A DNA stretch of 53,376 bases, from positions 1 through 53,376 of the forward strand of contig CAZSHX010000029.1 in the NCBI GenBank assembly GCA_964606895.1, given 5' to 3'. Under the pieces are notes generated by a model. That model searched no databases, had not been told where the DNA came from, and saw only the letters and a program-made list of their open reading frames with translations. The translations under genes were made by a program, and so were the position numbers. Positions 33,822 to 43,036 of the stretch are shown one piece after another (within the stretch, counting starts at the first letter, position 1; each line of letters begins with the position of its first letter). Origin of the DNA: CAZSHX01 sp964606895 (GTDB lineage Bacteria > Bacteroidota > Ignavibacteria > Kapaibacteriales > UBA2268).

Positions 33822-35273
33822 TTATTTTAAAAAATAAGTCCTCATCTTTCCCTTGCCCTTGATTTCTATTACGCCGCGTTCTTGGAATGACCACCCCTGA
33901 ACGACTCCGTCGTTCGTCCCCTCCTTAGTAAGGAGGGGATTAGGGGAGGTTAGTTTCTCCTTAAATCTTTCAGTTACTTGAATCTTCCCCGCTTCTCCGT
34001 ATTCTTCCATTCGGCTTGCAGTGTTTACTGTATCTCCCCACAAATCATAAATAAATTTCTTCTCGCCGATAACTCCTGCAACAAGGGGTCCGCAGTCAAT
34101 TCCGCACCGAAAATCGAGGTGGATTCCATTCGGGAGGGAGAGATCACCATTCAAATTATTTATAGCTTCCAAAGCAAACCTTGCCGCCATTTCTGCATGA
34201 TCTTCTCTTGGGTTGGGAACACCTGATGCCGCCATATAGCAATCGCCGATTGTTTTGATTTTCTCCAAACCATATTTATGTGCAATTTTGTCGAAATGGG
34301 TGTAGAGACTGTTCAGCATCGAAACTACCTGCTCGGGACCAAGTGCATCAGAACAGGAACCCTTTGATGCTAACTTTGTAAAATCAACAATATCTATGAA
34401 AACAACGCTTGCCTCGTCGAAGCAATCGGCAATCGTTGTTTCTCCTTCTTTTAGTCTGTTTGCAATCGAGGACGGTAGCACATTAAGCAGAAGACTTTCT
34501 GATTTTTCCTGTTCAAAGATGAGTTCATGATTCTTTTGAGTCAGATTCTCAATCAAAGTCTCAAGTTCAATATTCTGGTCTGTAACGGTGGAGTTCAAGG
34601 ACTGCATTTCTGTGTAAGCCTCTTCGAGCAACTCATTCTTCTGCTGAAGCTCACCGATTAATGATTCTAATTTTATATTTTGCTCTGAAATCAGTTTGTT
34701 TTTTGCTTCAACTTTTTGTTTTTCTGATTCATAACTTTTCACCGTAAAGTTAACAAGAAAAAACATTATGAAAAAATTATAAATAAACGTAAAATACTGG
34801 TCGTAGAACCTGATATTCTGGTCAAGATAGGGTGTAATAAATGATGGAAATAACAAATGGACAAAAAACAAAGCAGTTCCAACAATGAAAAAGAATAACA
34901 TTACAAGTTTGCGGTAACTGCTACCTGTAATGATTATGGAAATCATGAAAAGATTGAAGAAAATGTAGATATTCGGACTGTCATAGCCTCCGTTATGAAT
35001 CCAAACATAAGACATTGTTACCACTCCGATAACTATAAAATACAAGACAAAATGTTTGAATTGATTTCTGAATCTTGCGAAATAGTAAAAAACAGCGAAT
35101 ACTACTGCTATGAATAAGGGAAGAATGACTAATGCTAACCCAAGGTCAAGAACTTTATCAACAATGGCTCCGAAAATGCTGAATGCAATTCCGTAAAAGG
35201 TTGTTAGAATAAACAATCTGTGCGACAGAGAATACTTATCTCCGTCGCCAAAAACGACATCTGAAAATGCCAT
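33822..35273 (-). CDS. Membrane adenylate cyclase with coiled-coil linker, copy D
   Basis: 483 aa. Six hydrophobic segments at residues about 20-175 (MASE-like; RLFILTTFYGIAFSIFG, SYRKLVMLFFFIVGTALFF), a long coiled coil (about 180-265: QNIKLESLIGELQQKNELLEE), a SLLLNVLPSSIANRLKEGE linker, and the cyclase domain (about 285-483) with FIDIVDF, EKIKT, YDLWGD and VNTASRM intact. A small insertion GSCSDALGPEQ lies after the first metal loop. The type 2 repeat supplies LTSPNPLLTKEG. It is the first gene of the D-C pair. The signal sensed by the membrane part is unknown. Confidence 0.88.
   Translation of the reverse strand: MAFSDVVFGDGDKYSLSHRLFILTTFYGIAFSIFGAIVDKVLDLGLALVILPLFIAVVFAVFYYFARFRNQFKHFVLYFIVIGVVTMSYVWIHNGGYDSPNIYIFFNLFMISIIITGSSYRKLVMLFFFIVGTALFFVHLLFPSFITPYLDQNIRFYDQYFTFIYNFFIMFFLVNFTVKSYESEKQKVEAKNKLISEQNIKLESLIGELQQKNELLEEAYTEMQSLNSTVTDQNIELETLIENLTQKNHELIFEQEKSESLLLNVLPSSIANRLKEGETTIADCFDEASVVFIDIVDFTKLASKGSCSDALGPEQVVSMLNSLYTHFDKIAHKYGLEKIKTIGDCYMAASGVPNPREDHAEMAARFALEAINNLNGDLSLPNGIHLDFRCGIDCGPLVAGVIGEKKFIYDLWGDTVNTASRMEEYGEAGKIQVTERFKEKLTSPNPLLTKEGTNDGVVQGWSFQERGVIEIKGKGKMRTYFLK
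33890..33953. repeat. Type 2 palindromic element inside cyclase D
   Basis: 64 bp with the two palindromes gaacgac-tccgtcgttc and cccctcctt-agt-aaggagggg, differing from the copy in cyclase B by only a few bases, at the homologous codon position and in frame. Translated as LTSPNPLLTKEG and TNDGVVQGW. Confidence 0.85.
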
Positions 35274-35484
35274 ACCACCCTCATCATTTCTATTTTAAAT
35301 CTATATAATTCAACTATGTAATTTATCGAGATTATTCAAGTAATGTCTGATTTGTCTGTCTTATTTTTCCAAATATCTTTAATTTACCAATTCTTTTTTC
35401 TTCACACCGAAATTATTTTCCCAACAACAACTACAAATATAATATAATTTTTGTTATTGTTCAATAATTCTTTGATAATATTAA
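35274..35484. other. Intergenic, A/T-rich, no feature recognised
   Basis: Lies between cyclase D and the M64 peptidase, both on the minus strand. It is very A/T-rich and should carry the cyclase D leader on its right side for the operon D-C and the 3' end of the M64 gene on its left side as read on minus. I found no exact TAnnTTTG element or stable terminator. Confidence 0.3.
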
Positions 35485-36945
35485 TTATTTACCAATTTTA
35501 ATTATTTCCTTTGCTATTGTAGAGCCGTTTATATTCAATAGCATAATATAGGTTCCTGCTGTCAGGTTGCTTTTTGAGAGGTTTAATTCCATTTTGTTAT
35601 CGCCAATTCCTAAAAATTGATTTTCACCCTGATAAACAATTTTTCCGTTCAAATCGGTAAGTTCAATTCTTGCTTGCGATTCAGCAGTTGTTTTTAGCGA
35701 AACCGTGATTTGTTCTGCAAATGGATTTGGATAGATTGATATTACGGCATCAGTTGCCTCACTCCCGATATTCACTCCTGCAGGTCCTTTGAAAACAACC
35801 CACTGAATTGATTTAATGTGTTGGACAATCAGCTTTGCATCTCGTGAATATGGAGTTGTGTCTTTAACAGTAGCAATGATTTTATAAAAATTATTATTTA
35901 ATGCTTTCGTATCAAGCCTAAGACTGTCGGCATTTCCAGCAGGTTTATCGTCAATTGTCCAATTAACCAAAAGTGTATTTGGAATTGGTTTGAGTGTTTT
36001 TAAATTGAAGCTTAAAACTGTGTCCTGCACAGACAAATTCAGAGAGACAGGGGTATATGAGTCAACAGGGGAAACCAGTTCGTGGATTCGTTCTACGAGA
36101 GTCTGATTGCAAACAGCACAATACTCAGCACCAAGACTTCTCATCTTGCAACTATACTGAGGACGGTACCACTGAGTGTCGCAATAGTAAGCACCAAGGA
36201 AAAGACCCGGAATTTTTTGGTATTTGGCATCAGTTGGAGTTGGAACAGGAGTAGCCTGGTCAACCCAAATATTCCATGGGATTGCAGAATAAGTTGTGGA
36301 TTGTGTGACATTTGGACCTATTAATGATTTATAAGAGCAGTCCCCGCCGTATTCATCAGAAAGCTTTGCAAAAGAATGTGCAAATTCGTGCATGATAATT
36401 TCAGGTGCTGAAGAATTTGTGGAAGATGTAGGGAACGTTCCTCCTGTCCCGCCGTAATAAGATGTGTTGACCAGTACAAAAGCCTGGTCATAAGCAGGAA
36501 AATTTCTTTGAAGAACCTTATAAACCGAATCATATTTTGTAACTACTAGCCCGCGATGAACACCCGAACCATCGAACGTAGAGCCGAAATAGTTGTTAAC
36601 TGTCAGCTTCGGATGTGATTCTTCCGAAGGGCAATCCCCTGCAGTTCTCGGATGGCTTGCTCCTGATTCTTTGGACGGGACGCTGATTGCAAACACATTG
36701 AAATAATTCTTGTAATCGGTTAAGGGTTTGATTTTGAAAAAATATGTATTTGCATTTTTTACATCCTGAATATACTTTGCAAGTTCGCTTGCCTGATAAC
36801 CGTCGCCGATAAATACAAAATTAACCCTATTGTCAATCGGACCGGTATAGTATATTGTATCAAGAGGGAAATCCCCCGAAATCGCTGTTTGGTGCAAAGC
36901 AAAACCCAATATAAAAAGTAAAAATATTTTTCTAATCGCCGTCAT
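35485..36945 (-). CDS. Secreted M64-family (IgA-peptidase-like) metallopeptidase with T9SS sorting domain
   Basis: 486 aa. Signal peptide (RKIFLLFILGFALHQTAISG). The peptidase part has FVFIGDGYQASELAKYIQDV, typical of M64, and the zinc site HEFAHSFAKLSDEY near residue 190. The region ends with CKMRSLGAEYCAVCNQTLVE, another M64 hallmark. The last about 80 residues form a type IX sorting domain: ISIYPNPFAEQITVSL, then RIELTDLNGKIVYQG, then AGTYIMLLNINGS. It should be exported by T9SS and act at the cell surface or outside. It overlaps the upstream lipoprotein gene by 14 bp. Confidence 0.88.
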   Translation of the reverse strand: MTAIRKIFLLFILGFALHQTAISGDFPLDTIYYTGPIDNRVNFVFIGDGYQASELAKYIQDVKNANTYFFKIKPLTDYKNYFNVFAISVPSKESGASHPRTAGDCPSEESHPKLTVNNYFGSTFDGSGVHRGLVVTKYDSVYKVLQRNFPAYDQAFVLVNTSYYGGTGGTFPTSSTNSSAPEIIMHEFAHSFAKLSDEYGGDCSYKSLIGPNVTQSTTYSAIPWNIWVDQATPVPTPTDAKYQKIPGLFLGAYYCDTQWYRPQYSCKMRSLGAEYCAVCNQTLVERIHELVSPVDSYTPVSLNLSVQDTVLSFNLKTLKPIPNTLLVNWTIDDKPAGNADSLRLDTKALNNNFYKIIATVKDTTPYSRDAKLIVQHIKSIQWVVFKGPAGVNIGSEATDAVISIYPNPFAEQITVSLKTTAESQARIELTDLNGKIVYQGENQFLGIGDNKMELNLSKSNLTAGTYIMLLNINGSTIAKEIIKIGK

Positions 36946-37438
36946 TGTATTCCCCTATTTTCATTCTTTTTAAGTAAATATTTTGAGAATTGAGTTTATT
37001 GTCAATTCTATCAATTGAAATGTAGTAAAAATCTACGTTATATTGTACCCTTAGTGTTATTTTTCCCTCTTTGCTTCGGGAATAGTCACTTTTAAGATTG
37101 TTTTCTGAGTCAACAGATTCGAATCGGGTAACAAAAGGGTCTTCGAAAATCAGGGTTTGGAGTACTTTCTTTTCTTTATCCAAAAACGAGCAGGAAAAAC
37201 AGCCCGGGAAGTACTTGTTTTCGGAAATATGTGCAGGCTTCAGTTTTCCGGGAACCAATTCAATGCTTTCAGGTCTTGCCGAAATCTCGCCGTCTTTATC
37301 CCGAAATTTCAAATAAACATAAGCAATTTGCTCGCCTGAAACACTTCTTCCGGTTTCTTTGCCGTTTGAAGATTTACACGAAATCAACAACACCGAAATC
37401 AGGCATAATAGAATTATATTTTGTATGTTTTTTGTCAT
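36932..37438 (-). CDS. Lipoprotein, possible detached M64 N-terminal domain
   Basis: 168 aa with lipobox SVLLISCKSS. The mature part contains YLKFRDKDGEISARPESIELVPGK and VLQTLIFEDPFVTRFES, which loosely resembles the N-terminal beta domain that precedes the catalytic part in many M64 peptidases. Here it is a separate lipid-anchored protein overlapping the peptidase gene by 14 bp. It may be a membrane-anchored partner of the secreted enzyme (inference). CAAAATTA at 37471-37478 (minus TAATTTTG) is an exact -7 promoter match 33 bp upstream. Confidence 0.6.
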   Translation of the reverse strand: MTKNIQNIILLCLISVLLISCKSSNGKETGRSVSGEQIAYVYLKFRDKDGEISARPESIELVPGKLKPAHISENKYFPGCFSCSFLDKEKKVLQTLIFEDPFVTRFESVDSENNLKSDYSRSKEGKITLRVQYNVDFYYISIDRIDNKLNSQNIYLKRMKIGEYNDGD

Positions 37439-37693
37439 GATTTCTTTTAATTAATAATAAATTATCATTTCAAAATTATCAATAAAATCGGTTAAAACAT
37501 ACGAATAAATTGTTCAATTAAAAATAATTTCTTCGAATTCAATATGCTTTTTGTGATGGTTTTCTTTTTTTTAAAAATAATCTTGACCCTCAAAGAATCA
37601 ACCATAAATCTTCCTATTATTTGTAATATTCTTTTTTTAGTCTATTCTCAAATTTTTTTTTATCTTGAGAAATTATTACCAAACGATGGTTAA

Positions 37694-39067
37694 TCAATAT
37701 CTTAATGAGTCAACTGCCATAGTATTATAAATTCCTCCATCGAAATTGTAAACTTTAACATAGGTCTGCGAAGATGCAGTTGAATTTTGAGGGGTTATAA
37801 CAACAAAATTCTTGGTAATCTGATTTTGAAAATGGTCAATCCATGTTCCGGAATTGGCATAGATTGATTTTTGATTATAATAATTTATGGAAGTTATAAT
37901 GCGGGCTTCGTGGGTATGTCCAAAAACAACAATCCTTTTATTCGAACCGGGATTTGCAAAGTATTGTGCTTTTGCCTGATTCTCGGAAAAACTTGCGAGA
38001 TTAGCATGCTTGATTGCATCATCAATTGGGACATTGACAGCAACTTTATTTAGTGCCTGTCTTTCAAGCCAAGTGTCTTGAATTCCCTTAAACATTTTAA
38101 AATCAATCAACCCGCCCGTAGTTGTCTGATAAGGTAAAAAATCATTGATTGAATATGTCTCGGTGAATCCATTAATATTTGTTAAAATGATTTTATCATT
38201 AAATTTGTTTTCAATCGGCAATTCCAACATCAATATCTTCCAGATGTTCCAATAGAGATAGGCGTAACTTTGGCTTTCACCGCCGGATTCGTAAGGAGTA
38301 ACACTCGGGATTGAATCGGCGGCAGTTTTGCAATTTTGAATCACGTGAAGTGCTGCAATTCTTGTAAAGAAATATCCCGGCGGCAAAATGGACCCCGGTG
38401 CAATATCTTTGTTCGTTATCGGGTCGGGAGCACAGAAAAAATTATACCTGTGACCGTGTTCAATCGCTATTTCAGGATGTCCGGCAGGTGAATAAGTTCC
38501 TAAACCTAAGACATTATCCCGTACTTGAATCATTCCGGGAAGAATATTTGAAATATTTTCTGCAGTTATGGTTATATCATGGTTGCCGGGTACATAGGTA
38601 ACCGAAATTTTCCCGTCCATAATGATATTGTTGAAAGCATCAATCACTCCCTTATTAGTTGCGGCAATACGCCTGACAAAGTCAGCCTGATCTTTCCCAT
38701 TATAAGTATTTATATTGGCAGGAACAAACCATTCATCCAACAGGTCTCCGGCAATAACAAGCTCTTTGACATTTGAAGATACTCTAATCTGCTCGAGAAG
38801 TTTCACCATATAGCTCAGATTATTGTTTATCTCTGCATAGGCAAGATCTGCCCCAAGATGGAGATCGCTGATGACGACAATCATATTTCGTTCATTGCTC
38901 CCGTTATTAAACGGATTCATGACAGTAGTAACAGGATTAACACTATTCGTGCTGTTGCACGAAGTTAATAAGCCAATCCAAATTATAAGACAAATTTTTA
39001 AAACTGTTTTCACTGAATACTTCCTTTTCAAAATTCTAAAGTTTCGATTTTCTAAATATTCTGTCAT
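37694..39067 (-). CDS. Metallophosphoesterase lipoprotein
   Basis: 457 aa. Calcineurin-like phosphoesterase motifs in order: VVISDLHLGAD, AGDLLDEW, YVPGNHDITI, EHGHRYNFF and VFGHTHEARI, so both metal sites are complete. A lipobox (IGLLTSC) follows a hydrophobic stretch. The about 25 residues before it are basic and unusually long, so translation may start further in than the ATG at 39067. The enzyme would face the periplasm or outside. The substrate (nucleotide, phospholipid headgroup or phosphoprotein) is unknown. Confidence 0.82.
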   Translation of the reverse strand: MTEYLENRNFRILKRKYSVKTVLKICLIIWIGLLTSCNSTNSVNPVTTVMNPFNNGSNERNMIVVISDLHLGADLAYAEINNNLSYMVKLLEQIRVSSNVKELVIAGDLLDEWFVPANINTYNGKDQADFVRRIAATNKGVIDAFNNIIMDGKISVTYVPGNHDITITAENISNILPGMIQVRDNVLGLGTYSPAGHPEIAIEHGHRYNFFCAPDPITNKDIAPGSILPPGYFFTRIAALHVIQNCKTAADSIPSVTPYESGGESQSYAYLYWNIWKILMLELPIENKFNDKIILTNINGFTETYSINDFLPYQTTTGGLIDFKMFKGIQDTWLERQALNKVAVNVPIDDAIKHANLASFSENQAKAQYFANPGSNKRIVVFGHTHEARIITSINYYNQKSIYANSGTWIDHFQNQITKNFVVITPQNSTASSQTYVKVYNFDGGIYNTMAVDSLRY

Positions 39068-39184
39068 AATTGACTATGCCATACAAGTAGAAATATGCAA
39101 ATAATTCATTACTGACAGTATCGTCCTGAATTCATTTTTCTGTAACTCAACAGAATATATCTCCAATTCTTTCTATATCTATAC

Positions 39185-39556
39185 CTAATCCCCTGTCGGT
39201 TCTATTGAGCTTGTTTCAGCCATCAGCATAACAGTCTTTTGGGGAGCTCTTGGTCTGTGCAAAACCCCTTTTGTTATGGTAACTCCTTGATTCGGATTAA
39301 GTTCAATTGTTCTGTCTTCGAGGTCAATCAAAAGCTGTCCGTCGAGAACAAAGAAAAATTCATCATCTTCATCATGTTTATGCCAGTGATATTCCCCTTC
39401 GATAATGCCTACCCTGACCACGCTGTCATTGACTTTTGTTAAAGTTTGGTTGAACCATTTATCCGTACATTCGTTGACTATATTTGTAATATCAATAATT
39501 TCGAAATGCTTGTATTTAATATCAAGTTTTGTAACGTAATCAAACTGCTTTTGCAT
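39185..39556 (-). CDS. Small cupin-domain protein
   Basis: 123 aa. A single cupin barrel with YHWHKHDEDDEFFFVLDGQLLIDLED (motif 1: H-x-H-x-x-x-E-like) and GVTITKGVLHRPRAP (motif 2 with His). Small stand-alone cupins are metal-binding enzymes, isomerases or sensors. Nothing in the neighbourhood narrows the role. It lies between a T9SS-sorted protein and a phosphoesterase on the same strand with about 30 and 115 bp gaps. Confidence 0.8.
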   Translation of the reverse strand: MQKQFDYVTKLDIKYKHFEIIDITNIVNECTDKWFNQTLTKVNDSVVRVGIIEGEYHWHKHDEDDEFFFVLDGQLLIDLEDRTIELNPNQGVTITKGVLHRPRAPQKTVMLMAETSSIEPTGD

Positions 39557-39584
39557 AATTCTGTCCTTTTAGTTAAGATTTTTT

Positions 39585-40475
39585 CTATTTAACAACAACA
39601 AGTTTAAAAGTTTGAGTAAAGCTCATACCTGTTATTTTTAGATAATAAACACCATTAATAACCTCATCATTATTTACATCCCAGTTTATTTGAAATTCAC
39701 CTGTGTCTGAGATTCCATCGAAGAGATTCTTTATTAATATTCCTTTCATGTCATATATAGCCATTTTAACATTTTCATTCCGAAAAAGAGAAAATGAAAT
39801 GTTTACGGATTGTGTTATTGGGTTTGGAATTGTCAGACCTTCAATTAGTTTATCCTGGTTTGAAACTGAAGAAGAGCTTACGGTTGTAACCCTCATATTA
39901 TCTGCCATGAAGATAACTCCATAATCCTTGCAGGTTGGAGGGCGGCTGTCATAATGGACAACAACACTGTCGAAACCCATAGGGAAGCTGCATCTCAGAG
40001 TATCAACGGGCCAAGTGCCGGGAAAGCTTGCAGTTTTAGTGTTTGTTCCCACTAAACTGCCATTCTTAAAAGCTGTTACCCGCATTGTGGCGGCATCATC
40101 GCATCCGAGTTCCTGGCAAGAATACATAATGGAGAAATCAGAAAGATTTTGGTCGAATCTGATGAGCAGGTCGGAAAGGTTGATGCTGTTGGGAGAGATG
40201 ATGCGACCGGCGAATCCCTGAGGAACGAAGCCAAGCACATTTGCATTCTGAATGGAATACCCCTGCCCCGTTGCTGAGAATCGGGCAGTAATACCACCCA
40301 CAGTTTGACTTATCGGGAGAGATGTGTAGTTAGGTGCATTGTCGAAGTCGAAAAGCACTTCAGTAGCAGAAGCTATAGAAACTTGTCCGATAAATATAAA
40401 TAGAAACAAGGTAATACTTTTCATCAATAACAATGTGCATTTACCAATTTGTGATTTTACGTTTATTTTTTTCAT
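39585..40475 (-). CDS. Secreted protein with type IX sorting domain
   Basis: 296 aa. A long signal sequence (hydrophobic SITLFLFIFIGQVSIASA, residues about 20-38) precedes a beta-rich domain (about 40-200: EVLFDFDNAPNYTSL, SDFSIMYSCQELGC, MADNMRV). This is reminiscent of jelly-roll surface proteins that start with a FDF-type strand, but no family can be assigned. The C-terminus is a T9SS sorting domain (LTIPNPITQSVNISFSL, KMAIYDMKGILIKNLF, VYYLKITGMSFTQTFKLVVV). Probably cell-surface or extracellular. Confidence 0.75.
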   Translation of the reverse strand: MKKINVKSQIGKCTLLLMKSITLFLFIFIGQVSIASATEVLFDFDNAPNYTSLPISQTVGGITARFSATGQGYSIQNANVLGFVPQGFAGRIISPNSINLSDLLIRFDQNLSDFSIMYSCQELGCDDAATMRVTAFKNGSLVGTNTKTASFPGTWPVDTLRCSFPMGFDSVVVHYDSRPPTCKDYGVIFMADNMRVTTVSSSSVSNQDKLIEGLTIPNPITQSVNISFSLFRNENVKMAIYDMKGILIKNLFDGISDTGEFQINWDVNNDEVINGVYYLKITGMSFTQTFKLVVVK

Positions 40476-40562
40476 GATAAGTAACCTTTTATTTTTATAA
40501 ATGAGCTATTTGTTAAATTTACATTTTTTCTCAATTTGATTACTCATACAGTTTGAAAACCA

Positions 40563-42992
40563 TTATGATTTTAAAAATTCATATTCATAGACTTTAGGCT
40601 CTAACTTTTTGGCTAAGATTTTCAGCTTGTCCCGTAAATCACCGATTAATAACATATAATGTTCATCATCACTTTTGTTGTTCATTTTGCCTGCAGGATT
40701 TCTGCCCTGAAAATGTTCCCGAATGTCGTATAGTGAAGCGTTTACATTGCAATTCGGCAGAGCATGATAATATTTCCATAGTTCTTTGCCGGAGTCAAAC
40801 ACCGCTTTTGCTTCTGACGAAAATTCCAATGGATTGCTTCGGGTATCGGTAACACCATAGGAATCGCCATAAAAAAACAAAGCTTCAGATACTACAGGTG
40901 CTTGTAGTTTGCCCTCGATGAATTTAGTCATGAAATTGCTTTCAAATTTCTCCCTGGCTCCCACTTCATATTCAGTAAAAGGTATCCAATGGTTTGTGCC
41001 ATATTTTGAACTTACTTGATTCTGACCATGAAATAAAGCATAAGCCAAACAGTTATTCTGAAACTCTTTATCATCTTTCCAACCATCATTTGGATAAAGA
41101 AATTGGTCTCTATCATTGATCCAAGTAGGTTCAATAATATGTCTGATTGTTAAATACATACACATTTGAATTACATTGTTTTCGGTAATTGGTGTTGTAT
41201 GATCTTTAATATCAATTGTTGAAATTCTCACCTGAATATTATGCTGAAAATCATTTTTATTATTGTGCAATATTCCAATTGGTGATGATTTTTTATCAAA
41301 AAATAATCTTAACCAATCATTTATATATCCTTTCTCATTATCATAAGTATGAAATATTTTTTTACCTAATCTCAATCCTTTAGTATCAAAAATATCAAAT
41401 TCTGCTTTTTTTAATCTGTATTTTTTTGATAAATCCCAAATTATAAAACCAATAGGAAAATGTCCTTTAACATTATCGAATGTATTAGCAGGAGTTATAA
41501 ATCCGCTGATAAATTGAGCATAAAAGTATTCTCTAAATTTTAAAAAATTTGGACCTTGAATTATTTTCATCTTTGAAAATTGAGCAAGAATAGAATCCCC
41601 TAATTTATCATAAATTCTTGCAAAGAATTGAACAAATATTTCATTACCTGCATTTCCGAGTTTATCCTGATAAGTATTATGAGTTTTGTGTTCAAGAGCT
41701 ACATTATGCTTAAAAGAACGACCAATTCCACTACCACTTTCAGCATACGGAGGATTAATATAAACCACTAATTTCTTTCTTTTCTTAGGATTATTAATTA
41801 TATCCTGAAGTGGTTTCGGAAGTTTAGTAAATTCATCATTCAAAAAATCAAACTGGAAAACATGGTCTTCAAGCAAATTAGCTCCGTTTTTTATACGGTC
41901 TTTCATTACTTCCACATCTTGTTTATCGAGTGTGGAAGCCCAGATATTATATTTATTTGTCAAACCTGTCAATAAATTTCCTGTTCCCGCCGCACAGTCC
42001 CACACATAATATTCATCCTGCCAGTCTTCACCCAAAACATCCGATAAATATTTCTGCGACAATTCAACCCATATCTGCGGCGTGAAAAAACTGCCCTTGC
42101 GTTCCCTAACGTCCTGCGGCACAAGCAAATCACGACGCTCAACAATGTAATCCCAATATTCTTCTTTTGGCGGTCTTTCATATTTATTCCAAAACTGATG
42201 ATGTGCTTTCTGCTTGTCATTAAACTCAACCGAACTTGAAGTAAATGCACCATATTGGTCTTTAAAGCGGTTAAATTCATATCTTGTTGCTTTCAAAACA
42301 ACATATAAATTATCTTTAAGAGAAGTATTTTCGCTTGAAATTAAATCTGCAAGGTAGAAATCACCGTCAATTATTCCATTATTTTTAGCGACATCCCAAT
42401 TAACAGCAATAGTTGATTTTACGCCTGCCAGCCATTTGTTGTAAATAACCATGAAGTTGTTTTTGTCAATCCGGGTTTTTGTCAAGCCGAATTTTCCCGG
42501 AACAAAGTTGTTTTTAATGAACTTAGTAAGTTCTTTATCATCTGTTTCATAATGGTAAAGCAGAGCTTTGCTGTCAATTATAGTTCTAACCTTTTCATAA
42601 ACAAATCTAAACTCTTTGGTTTCATAATTGGAAGGTGCAACATTCCAGTTAAAATCGTTCATGTAAAAAATATCGTGGATTTCATTGTAATGAATAAAAG
42701 CAATTTTCTCGGAATCAAAAGAGCCCAGCATGGCAGGCGGAAGGTACTTATCGAAAGTTCTTGCTTTTCCGATAGTCAGAATTAATTGAACCAAAGATTT
42801 GTAAATATCCGATGAGCCGGTTTTTGCTTCAGCCCAAAGCAAAGATTCCTGCTCAAAAAGTTCTTTCTGACTTTGGTGCATACAGACGCAAAAGTCAACA
42901 TTTCCAATAATTTTTGTGCAATCGTATAACCAAAAATATTCTTTAGCGATAATATTTTTTAATTCTTCTTCTCTGATGTTTGAATATTTCAA
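40563..42992 (-). CDS. Single-polypeptide restriction-modification enzyme (type IIG-like), N6-adenine methylase
   Basis: 809 aa. Residues about 30-70 carry a PD-(D/E)XK-like nuclease pattern: VDFCVCMHQ, then ESLLWAEAKTG (E-x-K), then a helix LVQLILTIGKAR. Residues about 290-450 are an N6-adenine methylase: FFTPQIWVELSQKYL, motif I VWDCAAGTGNLLTGL and motif IV VYINPPYAE. The C-terminal third likely recognises the target. One protein with both parts suggests type IIG, cutting and methylating from one target domain. No separate S or R gene is adjacent. It is shorter than most type IIG enzymes (about 900-1100 aa), and the nuclease assignment is by motif only. Confidence 0.75.
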   Translation of the reverse strand: MKYSNIREEELKNIIAKEYFWLYDCTKIIGNVDFCVCMHQSQKELFEQESLLWAEAKTGSSDIYKSLVQLILTIGKARTFDKYLPPAMLGSFDSEKIAFIHYNEIHDIFYMNDFNWNVAPSNYETKEFRFVYEKVRTIIDSKALLYHYETDDKELTKFIKNNFVPGKFGLTKTRIDKNNFMVIYNKWLAGVKSTIAVNWDVAKNNGIIDGDFYLADLISSENTSLKDNLYVVLKATRYEFNRFKDQYGAFTSSSVEFNDKQKAHHQFWNKYERPPKEEYWDYIVERRDLLVPQDVRERKGSFFTPQIWVELSQKYLSDVLGEDWQDEYYVWDCAAGTGNLLTGLTNKYNIWASTLDKQDVEVMKDRIKNGANLLEDHVFQFDFLNDEFTKLPKPLQDIINNPKKRKKLVVYINPPYAESGSGIGRSFKHNVALEHKTHNTYQDKLGNAGNEIFVQFFARIYDKLGDSILAQFSKMKIIQGPNFLKFREYFYAQFISGFITPANTFDNVKGHFPIGFIIWDLSKKYRLKKAEFDIFDTKGLRLGKKIFHTYDNEKGYINDWLRLFFDKKSSPIGILHNNKNDFQHNIQVRISTIDIKDHTTPITENNVIQMCMYLTIRHIIEPTWINDRDQFLYPNDGWKDDKEFQNNCLAYALFHGQNQVSSKYGTNHWIPFTEYEVGAREKFESNFMTKFIEGKLQAPVVSEALFFYGDSYGVTDTRSNPLEFSSEAKAVFDSGKELWKYYHALPNCNVNASLYDIREHFQGRNPAGKMNNKSDDEHYMLLIGDLRDKLKILAKKLEPKVYEYEFLKS

Positions 42993-43036
42993 TTTATTAC
43001 TTTCAAAATAAATCCTACTATGTTTCTTATAAAGTT

